A stretch of DNA of 64,000 nt. Source: Edolisoma coerulescens. Lineage: Eukaryota > Chordata > Aves > Passeriformes > Campephagidae. The stretch lies in contig VWZW01002461.1 in assembly GCA_013397115.1 (NCBI GenBank), positions 119,438 through 183,437 on the forward strand, in the 5' to 3' direction. Made by a program: the position numbers and the translations under genes. The notes below the pieces were generated by a model. It was not told the origin of the DNA. It was given only the letters and a program-made list of their open reading frames with translations, and made no database searches. Below are positions 10,651 to 23,694 of the stretch, piece by piece. Within the stretch, counting starts at the first letter, position 1, and each line of letters starts with the position of its first letter.

Positions 10651-13600
10651 ATGCTGCTGTGCAGCTCAAAAGCTGTTTTGACAGACAGCGCTTCCATGAA
10701 AAGCCAGAGACAAAGGGCTCAGACAGAGGAAAGGTTGCTGTCACTGTGGCTTTTAGCTCTTCTTTTTTTGGTTTTTTTTTCTCCTTCTTTTTTCCCCCCT
10801 AAATACTGGTAAATCGTTTGTTCAAAAGGCACTAGGGTAAATATCATGGCATGTAAAACCCTGTCCTTCTGCTAAGAGATACACGGGCTCTGTGCAGGCT
10901 GGAGTCCTTTGTGTTGCCAGGGTGTGTCTGTGCTGGCTGTGTAAATGGATGCTTTCTCCCTGCCTCTTTTCACAGATCAGATGAGAAAGGTTATCTAGGA
11001 ATGGAGGAATTACTGCTTTTAATTACTGAAATGAGGGGTCCAGGCTGGGTACCAGTTACTGGAGCTTAATTACATGGTCTTGTTATGGCCAAATTCCCTC
11101 TTTTCCCTCCCCGCCTTCCTTCTTCTTCCTCCCTCCCCCACCCTCTGCACAAATCCTTCCATTAAATTGCCTCTGCAAATACGAGGAGGGCTTGAACAAA
11201 GAGAAGGATGTATGTGGGATAGGGATATAGATGCTGGAGGGGCGATGTTCAGCATGACAGTGACAACAATAAAGCAAAGGTATAAAAGAATGAGATTTTG
11301 GTATATGTGTTAAAGTGACGTGGTTGTAGGGGAATGTGCAAATGGGAATGTCATAACAAAAGGAGATAATCGAATAGCAGATTCAGTCTTTTGGAGTTAC
11401 AGAAAATGCTGAGCGTGTGGGGTTGCAATTGCAGGATTTTGGGCGGATGTGGAGTAAATGGGAGTCACAGAGGAACATATCATACAAGGTGTGGATTGAT
11501 GGGTGTCATAAAGGTGTATTAGAGTACAAGGGAGGTAGAGATCTGCATTTTTATCTCCACGCACCTGCAGCTTTTTATACCAGTGTTGCTGAAGAGTGAG
11601 CTTGGCAGGTCTTACCTATTCACAGAAATTTTCTCCCATTTGCCAGTGATCCAAGAATAATTCAGACAAAGCTTTTTTAGGCCTATAAAGAGCAGCAGGA
11701 TGGTAGGAAAGATGTAGATAAAATGGTAAATGTTTGGCAGAGCTGTAGAGGAACCATGGAAAGAAGAGGCAGACGAGAGGCATTGCAGAGCTGGGGGAGC
11801 AGGGGGTTTGGGTCAGAGACCAGTGGGAGAGCGCACAGAGGGGAAATTCAGGGTTGTCATTGTCAGGGAATGCAAATCTGTTGTTTCTGTTGTCATTCTC
11901 CAGCCTCTCACTGTGTTCCCCGAGACATTCAGTGCTGTGTGCAGCCCTGCAGGGTTTGTGGGGGTGGGGGTGATCCTCAGCACAGCCTTTTCTGCAGTAG
12001 TTCTCCGGAGGAACCATTTTGCTGCTGCAGGTTCTCATTTGGTTGCTCCCTCTCCATCCCTATGGAGGGACAAGGCTCTGCAGCCTTTATCCCTGCTGGT
12101 GAAGGCAAACTCAGAGTTTCAGTGCGGGGTGCCAGGTGAGAAGGGGAGGGCTTCCAGCAAAATCTCAAAGCAGCATGTTGCCTTCTTGCAGATCGATGAC
12201 AATGTCCTGGAAGCACCATAAGGCTTTCCTGAACTGCAGCTCCTTCTCAACCCTTTCTTGCTCTTGGACCTGGGAAAACCTCTCTGTGTCTCCCAGAATC
12301 TGTCTCTTTCAGGCTGATGGGAGCAGGGAGCGGGATGTCTCCTGCAGGTGTGCACCAGACGGGGTTTGTTGTGCTGCTGCAGAGCAGGTTCCTGTGGGAG
12401 ATTCATGGTGGGTAACTGTTCCTATGGGAGATTGGTGGTGGATATGACTGTGTGCAGCACATCATGGGCTGGAGGACAGGATGTCCAACAGAATGTACAG
12501 GACACACACACTCGTATCAGCATGTGGGAGAAAATTCATGTATATATGGTTTGTGTGTACAAAGCTTGCCTAAAGGAATAAAAAGAAGGTATTGCAGGCT
12601 CCTTCTTTGTGCAGGGTGGGAATGTCCCCAGGGCATAGAGACTGTGCCTGACTAGTAGGTACCACTCCTACAAGAACATCTGTTAGGTAGTGAGAGTGCA
12701 CGGGTAATCTCTGCCTTGAGACACTTAAAAGATGGGAAAGAGGTTCTGGTGAGTGGGTCTGACTGAAATGATCCACAGGAGTGTGTCTTCCTCACTGCAT
12801 CGATGCAGATGATGGAGATAAAGTGCAGCTGGATCTCTAGGTACAAGGGACATGGACCTGCATTGCAGAAAGTGCAGGTGGCCCAGGAGAATATGCTGTG
12901 AACTCAGGAATGGCCTGCCCACAGCTCCATTACTGCCTGACAGGTGTCTGAGGCTGTGAGAGCAAAGAAAGAACAAATTTTTAGTTCCAGACATCTTCAT
13001 TTTCTTACAGTCAGATGTTGCTGGTGAGTCAAGATCTCACTCTGGTATGATTCCTGGTACCCAGACAATACTCTGCCTATTGCAACCCCTTGTTGTGCTT
13101 TGCTGTATTTCTAAATTATTTCCCTGTCTTATTTTTCTTTTCTAGTGTTTTCTGAAAGACTTATGTAATGGTAAGGGCAGGTTGATAAATCTAACGTGGG
13201 TCACTTTCCCTGCCCTTGCAGAACAGCTACAGACCTTTGCCTTTAATATTTGTCAGCCACATGGTTTCACCTTCTTCCTCCCTTTTTTAATGGGTATTTT
13301 TATCAAAAGTGCAGTTGCCAGCTGCGATCAACCAGCTATTCTTTCATTGTTCTGGGATCAAGAATATCTTGTCCTTCTGACTTGAGTGCTTTCATCTTCT
13401 TGAATTTGTTTCCACTCAAAAGCTCATTTCCTTTTCTGCACCTTCTTTCCCCTGTATTATCTAGACTGTCATTGCTGCAGCTTCAATATTCGTCTTGCCA
13501 AAACAGCACTGAAGATGCTGGTTTTCTTGCCTCTAATATCCTTCTTGGTGTGGTTACTCATTCAGGTTCGTTGGGAGCCTTTCTCTTCTAATCTTCTCAT

Positions 13601-16600
13601 CCTTTTTGGTGAACCCAGATTTTTTTGTTACTTACATTCAAAGTATTTTCTTCAGTACTTCTCCAAGCTCTTTGTTCTTGTTGGCATGATAACTGTTTAC
13701 TCTGACACGCCAGAGATCTGCTCTTTAAAAATTAAAAAGGTTTCATTACAGCTCTGTTTGCTTTTTACCATTCTGTTTAATATAAACTGGGTCAGCTTGA
13801 GATATTCAATCCAAAGCCACTTCTCTATTGTGGGTGCTGGGTGAAAACTCATCTCAGTAGGCACAATTCTGGTAGTTGAACCCAAAAAACAAGTAAATCC
13901 AAAGTAAAGAGATGTGGAGATCTCTGCAGGTGGTTAAGAGGTGGAGGATTGGAGCTGCAGGTACCTGCCTGTCAGTTGTGGAATCAAGGGCAGTACTGGA
14001 CAACAAGATTTTGTCCTCATGCTTGTGGAAACCATTGAAAACTGACCGGTAGTGGAAAACCTCACTGGTCTCCTACCTGTGCTGCTTCGTGGCGAGCATT
14101 CTGATGTGGATAAAGTGCTTCTGGCTGTCCAGTCCATAAGCCCAAAAGAGCCAGAAGCCCACCCCATTTCAGCTGTGTGAGAGGTTGCAGGATAAGTCTT
14201 GAAGAAACTGAGAGAGCTTGGCTGGCAGGGGGTGAAATCCATAGCAATGATCAATGACAGCTGTATTGGTAATGAGTCTTAGCAGGGATTTGCCATGCTA
14301 TCTGCCAAGCAGGTTCCCTTCGTGCCCTCACACTCATCTCAAAGTTGGTTACTCTCCAGTAAGAAAGAAATGGGCTGTCAAAATATCTCTGGTTTCTGAT
14401 TCTGCTCATGATTTTAATGTTCATTTTCTGAAAGAAGTGGGTCAGAGCTGGGACATACCTGTTAAGATGAGCACAGAAGCAGGCTGGTCCACAAGCTCTT
14501 TCTCTCCCCACCACAGTTGTGTTGCAGCCTCAGGATCGTGGAGACAATGTTTTTTTCTACCCCTCAGACATATGCAAGTACTTTTTACGGGGCAAGACTA
14601 TAGTAGTTGCTATATTAACATATAGAGGGATAAGAAACCCAAACAAAACCCACTGTGTTTGCTGTAAATGGGATGGAGGGGGATGGCAGAGCTGTAGGTG
14701 AGTGGCCGTAATGTGGCTGATGGCAACTTCTGGCTCAGGCTCAAGTTCCGAGTTTGGACTCTTGGAAGAGAGTGTGTTGGTCTTTGGGCAGTGCTGAGGA
14801 TATGGGGCTGGCAGTACCTTTGAGTGATAAATAATCAATATTTGAGTGATGGCACCAATGCTTTCTGCTGACCCTTGGCAAGTGATAGGAAACTGGCCTT
14901 AGCACCAAACTGCCACTCTCTGCTCCCATGCAAAATGCTCTCTGGAAGCAGAGAACGAGTGTCACTGCCCTGTTGTTATGCTTTTCGAGACAGTGTCAAG
15001 GATATTTCAGAGTGTGTGAATGCTAGAAGTTCCTTTTGGGAAGAGGGGAGTTCCTGCTCTGGGAGTTACAGGGAAAAAATATTAAATTAGAGCCTGTGTG
15101 GAAAACTTTGGCAAATAGACAGTTTTCACCCGATACTTGCCTCAGACCCACTGTTACCTCGGACTACAGTCCTTGCTCCTTACGCAGTTATACTAATCTC
15201 ATCAGTTTGATTCCAGAACTGCACCTTATTCTTTATAAACTCACAGTAGCTGCCGTCGCTTCTTGAAGAATGTGCCCAAAATGCTTTCAGTGAGCTCGTT
15301 CTTTGTTGTGCTCTGCCCGCACTGGTGCTGGACCAGCCACATGGCTGCTTTGCCTCCTTCTGCCTATAGGCCCAATTCACCTTGGCTGTTTAGCAAGATA
15401 ACCTTCTTTTGGTCCCTCTCTGAGGTTCCCATGGCAAAGACCAGGGATGTGTGCCTCAGGCTTCATTGACGTGTGTCTCCTGTGTAAGCTCAGATAGCAC
15501 AGCTTACTCCCAGATGCCCTTCTTAGCAGGGAGAATGACCTGGCTTGATTATTGTGCTAGGGCAATTTTCTGCTCTTAGCAGGTGGGTTCATTACAGTGT
15601 TTGCTTACACATCGTTTTTCCCTGTGTCTCACCCTCAGACCTTTTCCAGTAACTCAGGTGGCAGAATGATAAGCCCACACAAGGAGAAGATCCAGTGGGA
15701 GGAATAAATATTTCTTATCTCTGGTCCCAAGATGCTGTTGGCCCATATGGTGTATCTTCCTTGGCTTTGCCTAATTCATTCTGATGATTGATACCTGGAG
15801 TGACACATCCAGCTGGGGTTTGGCTTGCTCTGGTCAACCTCTCCTTCACCACTTGCTCTCATGTGAGTTGTTGTAGTGGCCTAAGTGTGTCTTACCCTGA
15901 GCAGTGATGTAGGTCCCTTCAGAAAACCAGCAAGGGGATTTTAGCATGCATCTGCACTTACCCATTTCCTACTGGCAGCAAGCTTTTCTTGCTTGTCCAC
16001 AGTCAGTGGCATCTAACTTACCCTGCTGCTGGGATTTGTCTTCCAACTGCAGGTGCTAGTGCTTCAAATGGTGTTGAGGAGAGCATTGTCCTTACCCAGA
16101 TGTCTCCTCCTGCCTTCAGCTCCTTGTCATAGGCCTCATTTTCATTTCCATAGGCACTTGCTATTTATAATTGCTGTCTTTATAAAGCACTCTGAAGGTG
16201 GTGACTGCTTATTACAGTAAGCCTGACAGCCTGTTTGTTCCCATGTGCTCCTCAGAGTGGCTGTTTCTGGGGGAGCACTGGGTCAGAGGAGAGGTGAGGC
16301 AGCATGGAGCATAGGGTGACCTCAGGCATCCCTGACCCCCTAGGAGGGCTAGCCAGTCCATAGCACGATAGGAGAGGAGGAGGGGGGAAACAGCAAGAAA
16401 ACAGGTGTGTCCTGGCACTGACAAGCAATGGCATGGGGGTGGTTAATGTACAAAGGTGGCAGTGCTCCAGCCACAGCCATTCAGTTTATGCTTGGCCATA
16501 TCTGGTTGAGACACTGAGAGTAGTTTTTGGCCCACTGGGGTTTCTGTAATCTCTGGTTTTCTCGGTGACTTTGCAAAAGTTTCAGAGACTCCATAGAATA

Positions 16601-18071
16601 TTTCCATCTCTGTAACCATGACCTCTCCCAGGCTTTTGCTGGTGACATGATTTGGTACCCCAGGGTAGAGAAACACCCCAAACTGAAATGATGCATTTGT
16701 ATTTGTCCCGGAGGCACTGAGGAGTGATTCCCCTCTGTACCACAGCACGTTCAACAGCCAGGATTTTGGTCCAGTGCCTTGTTTCTGCTTTCCCCTTGGC
16801 ATGAGTTGAAGTTGAAAAGAAAAACCACAACAACCTCTCGGCCTGCCCATCAATATGAAAGAGGAATCTTCTTTCAAGGGTGCAGGCTGCTAGGCCTCAC
16901 TGCTTTAGTGAGGCAAATTCACTATGCAGAAATAACCTTCAGCCCAGACCCTAGCAAGGCTTGGAGAACCCTTTTATCTCATGGGGGACCTCAAAGAGAA
17001 ATGGCATGTGGACATGCCAAGAATTTGTGCAGCCTGAGAAAGCAAATCCCTAAAACCCCCACTCCAGAGAGGAAAGAAAAGAAACTCCTTTCCCCAGAGA
17101 ACAGATATGTAAAAAAAAATCCCCTGGTTTCTTCTAGGCTAGTCTTGTTGTAAATCTTGAAATGTTTTTGCTTGGTGCTAAGTTGCATAAGTGTGTGTGT
17201 GAGAGAAGATAGTCACAAAAGTACACTTTATCAGATTCCAAATGATTAAACTGATTAAATGCATTCTAAGTCATTAAACTGCAAAAAGTAACTGATTGTC
17301 ACCCTGCTCATAAGGGACATTACCTGGTAGGCATGTACATATGGACGTTAAGGTACGTAAGAAATGGAATGGAAAATTATTTTACAGCTTCTAATCCCAC
17401 TGCCAATTGGAAAACTGTGTGAAGTTAGTCACCCTAGCTCAGAAGCATGAATGCATAGCTGGAGGGAATTGAGAAACTGCCTAGGAAACTGAACAAGTCC
17501 CTGGAAAACACTCCTAAGAGGAGAGATTGAAGAAATGGAAGTTACTTGTGGTAAATGGGAAACTGTAGGGTTTGTGATATGAAATAATGAACAATCTAGA
17601 GAAAGAAAATAATGATTTATGAGGTGCCCTGATTGTAACGTGAAAGCTCCAGGAAATCAAGGAGGATTATTTGAAACTGATAATATGAATACTTTTCACA
17701 TACTGTGATTAATTAGTCCGTGAATCTTGCTTTCAAACTTCAAAGCCCAGCAGTATTCCCAAATGGCTTGGCATTCTTGTGAATAAGACTACCCAGTGTA
17801 TTTATAGTAGGTGTTCAGAAGTTGCAGAGTTTTAAAACCTGGTGGTTTTGTTAAGGCCCATCTCAGTGCAAGGGCTTAACACAGGTGAACTTTTGTCTCA
17901 GCTACTTGTCTTCTCTGAGACTTCTGGTCCAGAAAGGATGCAACAGCTTCAAAAAAGAAGGTATTCAGATGTGAACGTGTCCTGTCTGTGAAGATCGGGG
18001 AGCCTTGTAGTTTTAAGGTGTCTCCTCAGTTCTCTCAAACACCCTTGAAGTGATTAAAAGCAGACTGCTCA
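10651..18071. other. Non-coding, nothing recognised
   Basis: No supported exon. A pyrimidine-rich tract lies at about 11096-11150. An AT-rich block at about 17200-17720 has few CpGs and no recognised repeat, so it could be an unlabelled old repeat or a conserved non-coding element. I cannot tell which without alignment. Confidence 0.45.
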
Positions 18072-18240
18072 CAGAATCATAGGATGGTTTGGGTTGGAAA
18101 GGACCTTGAAGTTCCCATCTCATTCCACCCCCCTGCATGGGTCGGGACACTTTCCACTAGACCAGGTTGCTCAAAGGCCCATCCAGCCTGGCTTGGTGGG
18201 TCTCCTGGAACTCTTCCAGTACAGAGTCAAGGATCATCCC
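18072..18240 (-). mobile_element. CR1 LINE 3'-end fragment
   Basis: It begins AGAATCATAGGATGGTTTG and continues with the reverse complement of the CR1 3' end, including 'GGTTGGAAAGGACCTT' and 'AGACCAGGTTGCTCAAAGG'. This is a typical 5'-truncated CR1 copy in reverse orientation. The right boundary is approximate, since homology fades after about 18200. Confidence 0.9.
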
Positions 18241-21200
18241 TGTTTGCCCTCCTTTTTTTTTCTCTAGTCAATAGGTCTTTGTAGCCCAACATCCTCAGCA
18301 GAAGACCTTGGTTAATCCAGGGTTATCAGATTTAGTTTACCCTTAATGCTCTGTTGAGCCCAGTCGTTCCAAGCCTAATTAGCACATGAGCTGCCTTGTG
18401 GAGTGATATCCTAAAATAAACTGTCCTGAATAGAGCTTTACAAACAGAGCTTGGTTTGGGTTGCCAGCCCCTACAAGGGATATGTTTTCCTCTCAGAAGG
18501 AAAGTATGTGTAATCATTAGGAGTGCCTGGTCTGCTTCATAAGTATTTTTTTAAGGTTCTGGCTTGCCTTTTGTTAGTTTTGCTGCATGGAAAATATTCT
18601 GTTATATAAACTAATGCTGTGGTTTCATCCAGATCCTCTTGAGTTCTGCCTTGCTGCCAGCCATGTGAACATACAAACATACCCACACATCAGGAGGACA
18701 CTTGGAGAGAGGTTGGTAATGAGACCAAGGATCTGGGAATACTCTTGTACTTGAGCAGAACAAAAATCTTGGCACTGAAGATGGGCAAATGGAGTAGAAA
18801 ATATGATCCTCTCCCTGCCCTAGCCCAAGGATAAGCAATGAAGTTGAATATCCCTATGTTCAAAAGTACTGATAGATAACTACTAGTGTGGCATGTAATT
18901 TGGTGTGGAAGGCACTGGTTCTGGAAGCTACAAGCTCTAAAAATTTGCAGGAATTCCCAAAACCAAAAGGGACATGAGGGATGGTTGTATAGTCTCCTAA
19001 ATTTCTATGGGCAGGTTATGAAACCTGCTCTGCAGTGTAAACTGTTCCCAAATGAAAGAGGCTGCTTGTGACTGGGTAGTCTCACAATGGCCCAAGGATT
19101 TGTTCCTACATCAGACAGTTCTTGTCTCATCATCCCAGGAATCATTCTGCCTTTTTTGTTTTTACCCACACTGAACTCTGCTGAAATGAGCTTCAGACAT
19201 GATTGCAGAGGACCTGTTTGTTCAGGTACCTGGCCAAAAAAAGGGTCAAGAAATGCACAGTCTTAACAGTAATCAGGCAGTTTCCATTTTCAAATCTGAG
19301 TGCTATGGGATCTTTTCCTCCAGCTGCCTTCAACGGATTGTAAAATCCAGCCTGTGGTCTAAAAGCATTTGGGTATCAGTGTTATTATTATATATATTCA
19401 TGTATTAATATATTCTATAAATAATGTANATATATTATATGTGGTCTTGATGTCCTTCAGAAGGCAGGATAAATTTAATGTATTAACTCCTCAGATGCTG
19501 CTTTTATTAGGCTACTCAGCCATTTTGCTTTGTACAATGCTATCATCCCCAAATCAGGGAGTTGCCAGCCTCCGGACCATTGTGTATTCCTGCCTTGGAG
19601 ACACAGAAAATGTCTTCCTGTGTATCCAGGCGTTTCTTCTGGTCCTGGTAGAACAGCCTAGGGCTAGGAAGGGTTAAAGTCTCCTGCAGCCTTAGCAGGA
19701 GTCAGCTGTTGGTCACAGCTGCTGATTGAAAAACCATTTAGATGTGCAGTGTGGAAGAGGAGCATCTAGTAAAAGCAGGCTGCTGCTGGGATGTGTTCTG
19801 TTTGTGCCTGATTTTGGCGCTCCTGATTTGTTTGCACTCAGTGTGCGTTAAATTCCGTGTAGGATTGCATCATTTAATACAGCTCTGCAGATGCAGGCAT
19901 TCAGGCTGCCTGGAAGACCTGGTGTCCATCACTCCTAGATAATGCCATACCTGCACCGCTTCTCCTGCTCACTGGGATGTGGCAGCAAACCATTGCGGCA
20001 CTGCTGTGTTCCAGTCTGAAAATAATCCTGCTGGTGCTTTTTGACATCACTAGCTGCTTTATTTACAGTGGCTTGTGGGGATGATATTTTGTTACTTCAA
20101 GGGCTTGGCCTGGCTGTGGTTTTACTTGACTCCCCTGTAGCCATCTTTGCTGCCTGTTCTGCCTCTGCTGCATGAGGCTGTACATCTGCAATCCACCATC
20201 CCAGAAATGTTTGTTTTTCACTTGATAGTGAGTGATTCCTACATATGTGGCACTCTGGGCTGAAGAGACAGTAAACATCATTTTACAGCCTCTTTTTACT
20301 GAGTTATCTTAAGACTGAGTTCCTTATTTGTCAGGCTTTTTCAAGTGGTCACTGGTGCTTTTGTCTTGCAAGGAGGGTTTTTGTTCTTGCAGGGATTGTT
20401 TTGCAGCTGTGATTCCTGCAATACATAGTCTGGACAGAAGTGCAATGCCAGTTTTAATCTGCACAGAAAGGAAGCAATAGGGAAGATAGGCAGCCATGGA
20501 GTGGCTGGAGTCTTTATGGATGTGCTGAGCTGTACTGCAGCAAGGTCTTGTTCACAGTGAAGACAGACTTTCTTTGGCCATTTTAGGACTTAGTTCATCT
20601 TTCTTCCCCAAGTCTTGAAGGTGGTAGAGGATATAGGACTACTTCAGGTAGAGCTGGCCTCATGTGCTTTTTTTCTGCAGATGAAGATTGCTCCTGAAAT
20701 TATCCTCCCATAAGCTTTGGATAAGTAGGTCATCTGCTTTGCCATGGTCTGGCCAACACTATGTTGCCTGAAGCCAGATTCCAGTAAGGGTTAGGGAAGA
20801 AAATCCAATGCAAGTGATTTGTCGCTTCTCTTTGAGAGGTCTTTCCAAAGGGTGGTGCAGGGTTGTGTGAACTGATAGATGCAAGTAACCGAGGCGACCA
20901 CGACCCACAGCTGAAGTGCAAAGAGTAGATTTATCCCATCACCTCACTAGTTGGGAGGTTTCAAAAACAGATGGGGACACATACCCTGCTAAGCTTATTC
21001 CATCTTAGCAGGGGCCAAAAGTACGTGGGCCTGTTCTCTGGCCTCAACATCTCAAAGGGCCTGGCCCATCTGCAATGCTTCACAATTCTGTGCTTTCCAT
21101 AACCTCCAAGCTTCTTACCTCTCTTTCTCCCAGCAGGGAGGTCCAAACCTGTGAAGAATGAGGTTTAAGTCGTTGACAGGATTCTGTTGTCTTCTACAGA

Positions 21201-21351
21201 AATTTCATTTCTCAAAGCAAACACAATACATGAAATTTCCCACACTGAGTATTCTTAGCATCCCCCAGCTTCCAGGTCATCTTGAGTGAAAACCACTCTG
21301 TTTTTCCTCCTCACTAAATTTTCCACTTTCAAGCCTTTTCTCCCTGCAGTG
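18241..21351. other. Non-coding, AT-rich patch at 19380-19445
   Basis: No supported exon. A TA-rich patch surrounds the ambiguous base at 19429. The stretch at about 20850-21150 looks faintly repeat-like but I could not define ends or a family. Confidence 0.45.
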
Positions 21352-21441
21352 GTGTGATTCTTGGGGTGTTCTGTGCAGGGCCAGGAGTTAGATTTGATGT
21401 TCCTGATGGGTCCCTTCCAACTCAGCATATTCTATGATTCT
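21352..21441 (+). mobile_element. CR1 LINE 3'-tail fragment
   Basis: The sequence reads as the last 90 bp of a CR1: 'TTCTGTGCAGGGCCAGGAG', then 'GGGTCCCTTCCAACTCAGC', then the terminal ATTCTATGATTCT. Sense orientation, strongly 5'-truncated. Confidence 0.88.
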
Positions 21442-21978
21442 AATTATTGGCATGCTGCAGATCCCCAGCAAGCCCAGAAATCTCCAGTGCTGTTGAGAAT
21501 ATTTCCATCCATATAAAACATCTGTGTTCTCTCCACTTTATGACATCATCTCAGGAGCCTTCACCCGTGCAGTGGACATGAGCAAGAACAGCTGCTCATT
21601 CACCGTTGCATGTAGCCCTGTGACAGACTTAGGGAACAGTTTTGCCACCCTGTGCAGGCACAGGTCAGAGAGCTGGCCTTGATTCCTGAAGCTGACCTGA
21701 GTTTGATGCCTGACTCCCTCAGCCAGACACTCCCGTTCCCCGCCTCCTGTGGCTGTTGTGGTGGGGAGTTTTGAGCTCACAGCTCCCAGGTGTAGAAGTT
21801 GGTGAGAAAACCTTCAGTCCAGGCTTCTGCTGGCTTTGACTCAGGTTCACCCATAGCTGCTGGCTGTGGTTTTTTCACCACTCAGCTGCAGCTGCTGGTT
21901 CCTGGGGCCCTCAGTTGGGCAGGTCAGTAGAAGGAGCACATTGATGAGGCAGCCAGCTGACAGTCTTGCTTTGCCATA

Positions 21979-22105
21979 AATCATAGAAGCATAAAATGTG
22001 TTGGGTTGGAAGGGACCTTAAAGGTCATTTAGTTCCAACCTTCTTGCCACGGACAGGGAAGCCACCCATTAGGTCAGGCTCACTAAGCCCTAACCAAAGC
22101 TGTGC
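21979..22105 (-). mobile_element. CR1 LINE 3'-end fragment
   Basis: It starts AATCATAGAAGCATAAAATG and runs through 'GGTTGGAAGGGACCTTAAAG' into the reverse complement of the CR1 tail region. More diverged than the copy at 18 kb. The right end is uncertain. Confidence 0.85.
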
Positions 22106-23381
22106 AGTTAGGGAAGGGTAGTCTTGGCATCTTTGGATACTGAGTGTGCCCAGAAATGTCATATGCTTACAAGATTTTCTTTCCTTCTGCGTGGGTTCTT
22201 GGTGCTCTGGTGACCCTGCAACACCCAGGCTCCAGCACCCAGGCAGATCCATGTTTCAGAATGGAATTGTGTGATTTCTGCTGTTGTAAGATCTTCAGGA
22301 AGCTTTCAGAGTGCTCAGGCAGAAAGATGCTATACAAGCATAGTCCCTCCTGCTGCTGCTACTGCTACTAGAGTGTCTGTGATAAGAAAGGATTTACTGT
22401 GTCTGCAGTTTAATTCAGCAGCAATTTCTGTGTGATATGAACAGCTAGAAACATCAGTCTTTTTCTTCTCTGCGGATTTGCGTAAAGTAATTAGGAGCAT
22501 ATGTGCTGGGGGCTGGGGCAGGGAGGAGGAGCAGGTTCCATCCCAGAGCACTTCAGTGGATGCTCTGAGTCATGGCCTGTAAATGGCTCTTGCCGAGTGC
22601 CACATGCCAGATGATGAGTCACAGAGCAAGAGAGCACAGAAATGGGAGAAACTGGTTCGGTCACTGTCCTGGCTCCTGTGTTAGCTGGTATAGATCTGCT
22701 GCTTGAGCTATTTCTGGTGTCTTGTGTAACTCTAAATGCACGGAGCAGTTGGGGCTTCTTGCCCTCTGACTGGGAGGCAGTACCTGCCTGACACTGGTTA
22801 TGTCATCATCAGGAATACGCACACTACACCTATTGCTTAGTTTTGTGTGTGCTGGTGACCCCTCATCCCTGACCCATGCAGCTCCTTTCTGCCAGCAGCA
22901 CAAGGGCTGTGACTGACGGTCACGTGCTGCGGTTTCCATTTGGAACACATCATAATCCTATATAGTTCTGGGATGTAATGATACATTAATCATGGGCTTA
23001 GTCTGGCTGTCCTGGAAACCACTGGAAAAAGCCCTGGCTAAGGCAGGGCTTTGTGGAAAGAAAAGGGAAGTGTTCTTTTCAGGAATCACTGCACAGCACC
23101 ACAAGAGGAACCAGCCTGAGCTGAGGCAGAAGTTTAGGAAGTATTTAGTCTTTCTATTTTTCTGCAGCTCCTTTTAAACATAAAGGGCTGGAATATTCAC
23201 CCTAGGAGCATGCAGACCACCCTGACTATGCTCCCTGTCCCCTGAGGCAGGGAAGGAGAGCTGGAGGTTTAGGGTGAGTCAAACAACTAGCATTTCCTTT
23301 TACACCTTTTCTTTCATTAAACACACTGGATGATTTAATAAAGCATTTAATGAAGGTGTGAATTTGACAGAGATGTAATAG
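22106..23381. other. Non-coding, nothing recognised
   Basis: No supported exon or nameable repeat between the CR1 fragment and the second LTR. Confidence 0.45.
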
Positions 23382-23387
23382 CTGGCA

Positions 23388-23688
23388 TGTCGCTCTCTCG
23401 GACACGAAATAAGCACGGCAGCTAGGGCAGCGAGGCCAGAAAAGCCTGACTTCTGCCCTCTGTCGTTTATTTTATATGTTCTTAGAAACCACCGTGGATT
23501 GGAGGATGAAGATTTCCTCCTCTCAATCTCACTGGTTAGTGGAAATGTCTATCATACAAAGTCTACCTAGCAAAGGTATGCAAAACAATCCAGGCACGGT
23601 TAGCAAAACATGAACATGTTTACAGAAAGCGCGTGAGAAACTATTCACAGAGATTGCAAGCTGAAGAACTGCAAAATGCAGGGTGACA
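23388..23688 (-). mobile_element. Solo LTR of an endogenous retrovirus (class II / ERVK-like), 301 bp
   Basis: On the minus strand it begins TGTCACCC and ends GAGAGCGACA, so the ends are a TGTC/GACA inverted repeat. A perfect 6-bp duplication, CTGGCA, flanks it (23382-23387 and 23689-23694). A minus-strand AATAAA signal lies at 23466-23471 and is followed by a GC-richer U5-like part. The short length and 6-bp duplication fit a class II (beta/alpha-like) avian retrovirus rather than the ERVL type seen at 439-1593. No internal retroviral sequence adjoins it. The family name is inference; the LTR structure itself is seen directly. Confidence 0.85.
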
Positions 23689-23694
23689 CTGGCA

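Noticed and set aside
20850..21150. Possible third LTR
   Set aside because: The sequence looked repeat-like but I could not find TG...CA ends with a matching duplication.
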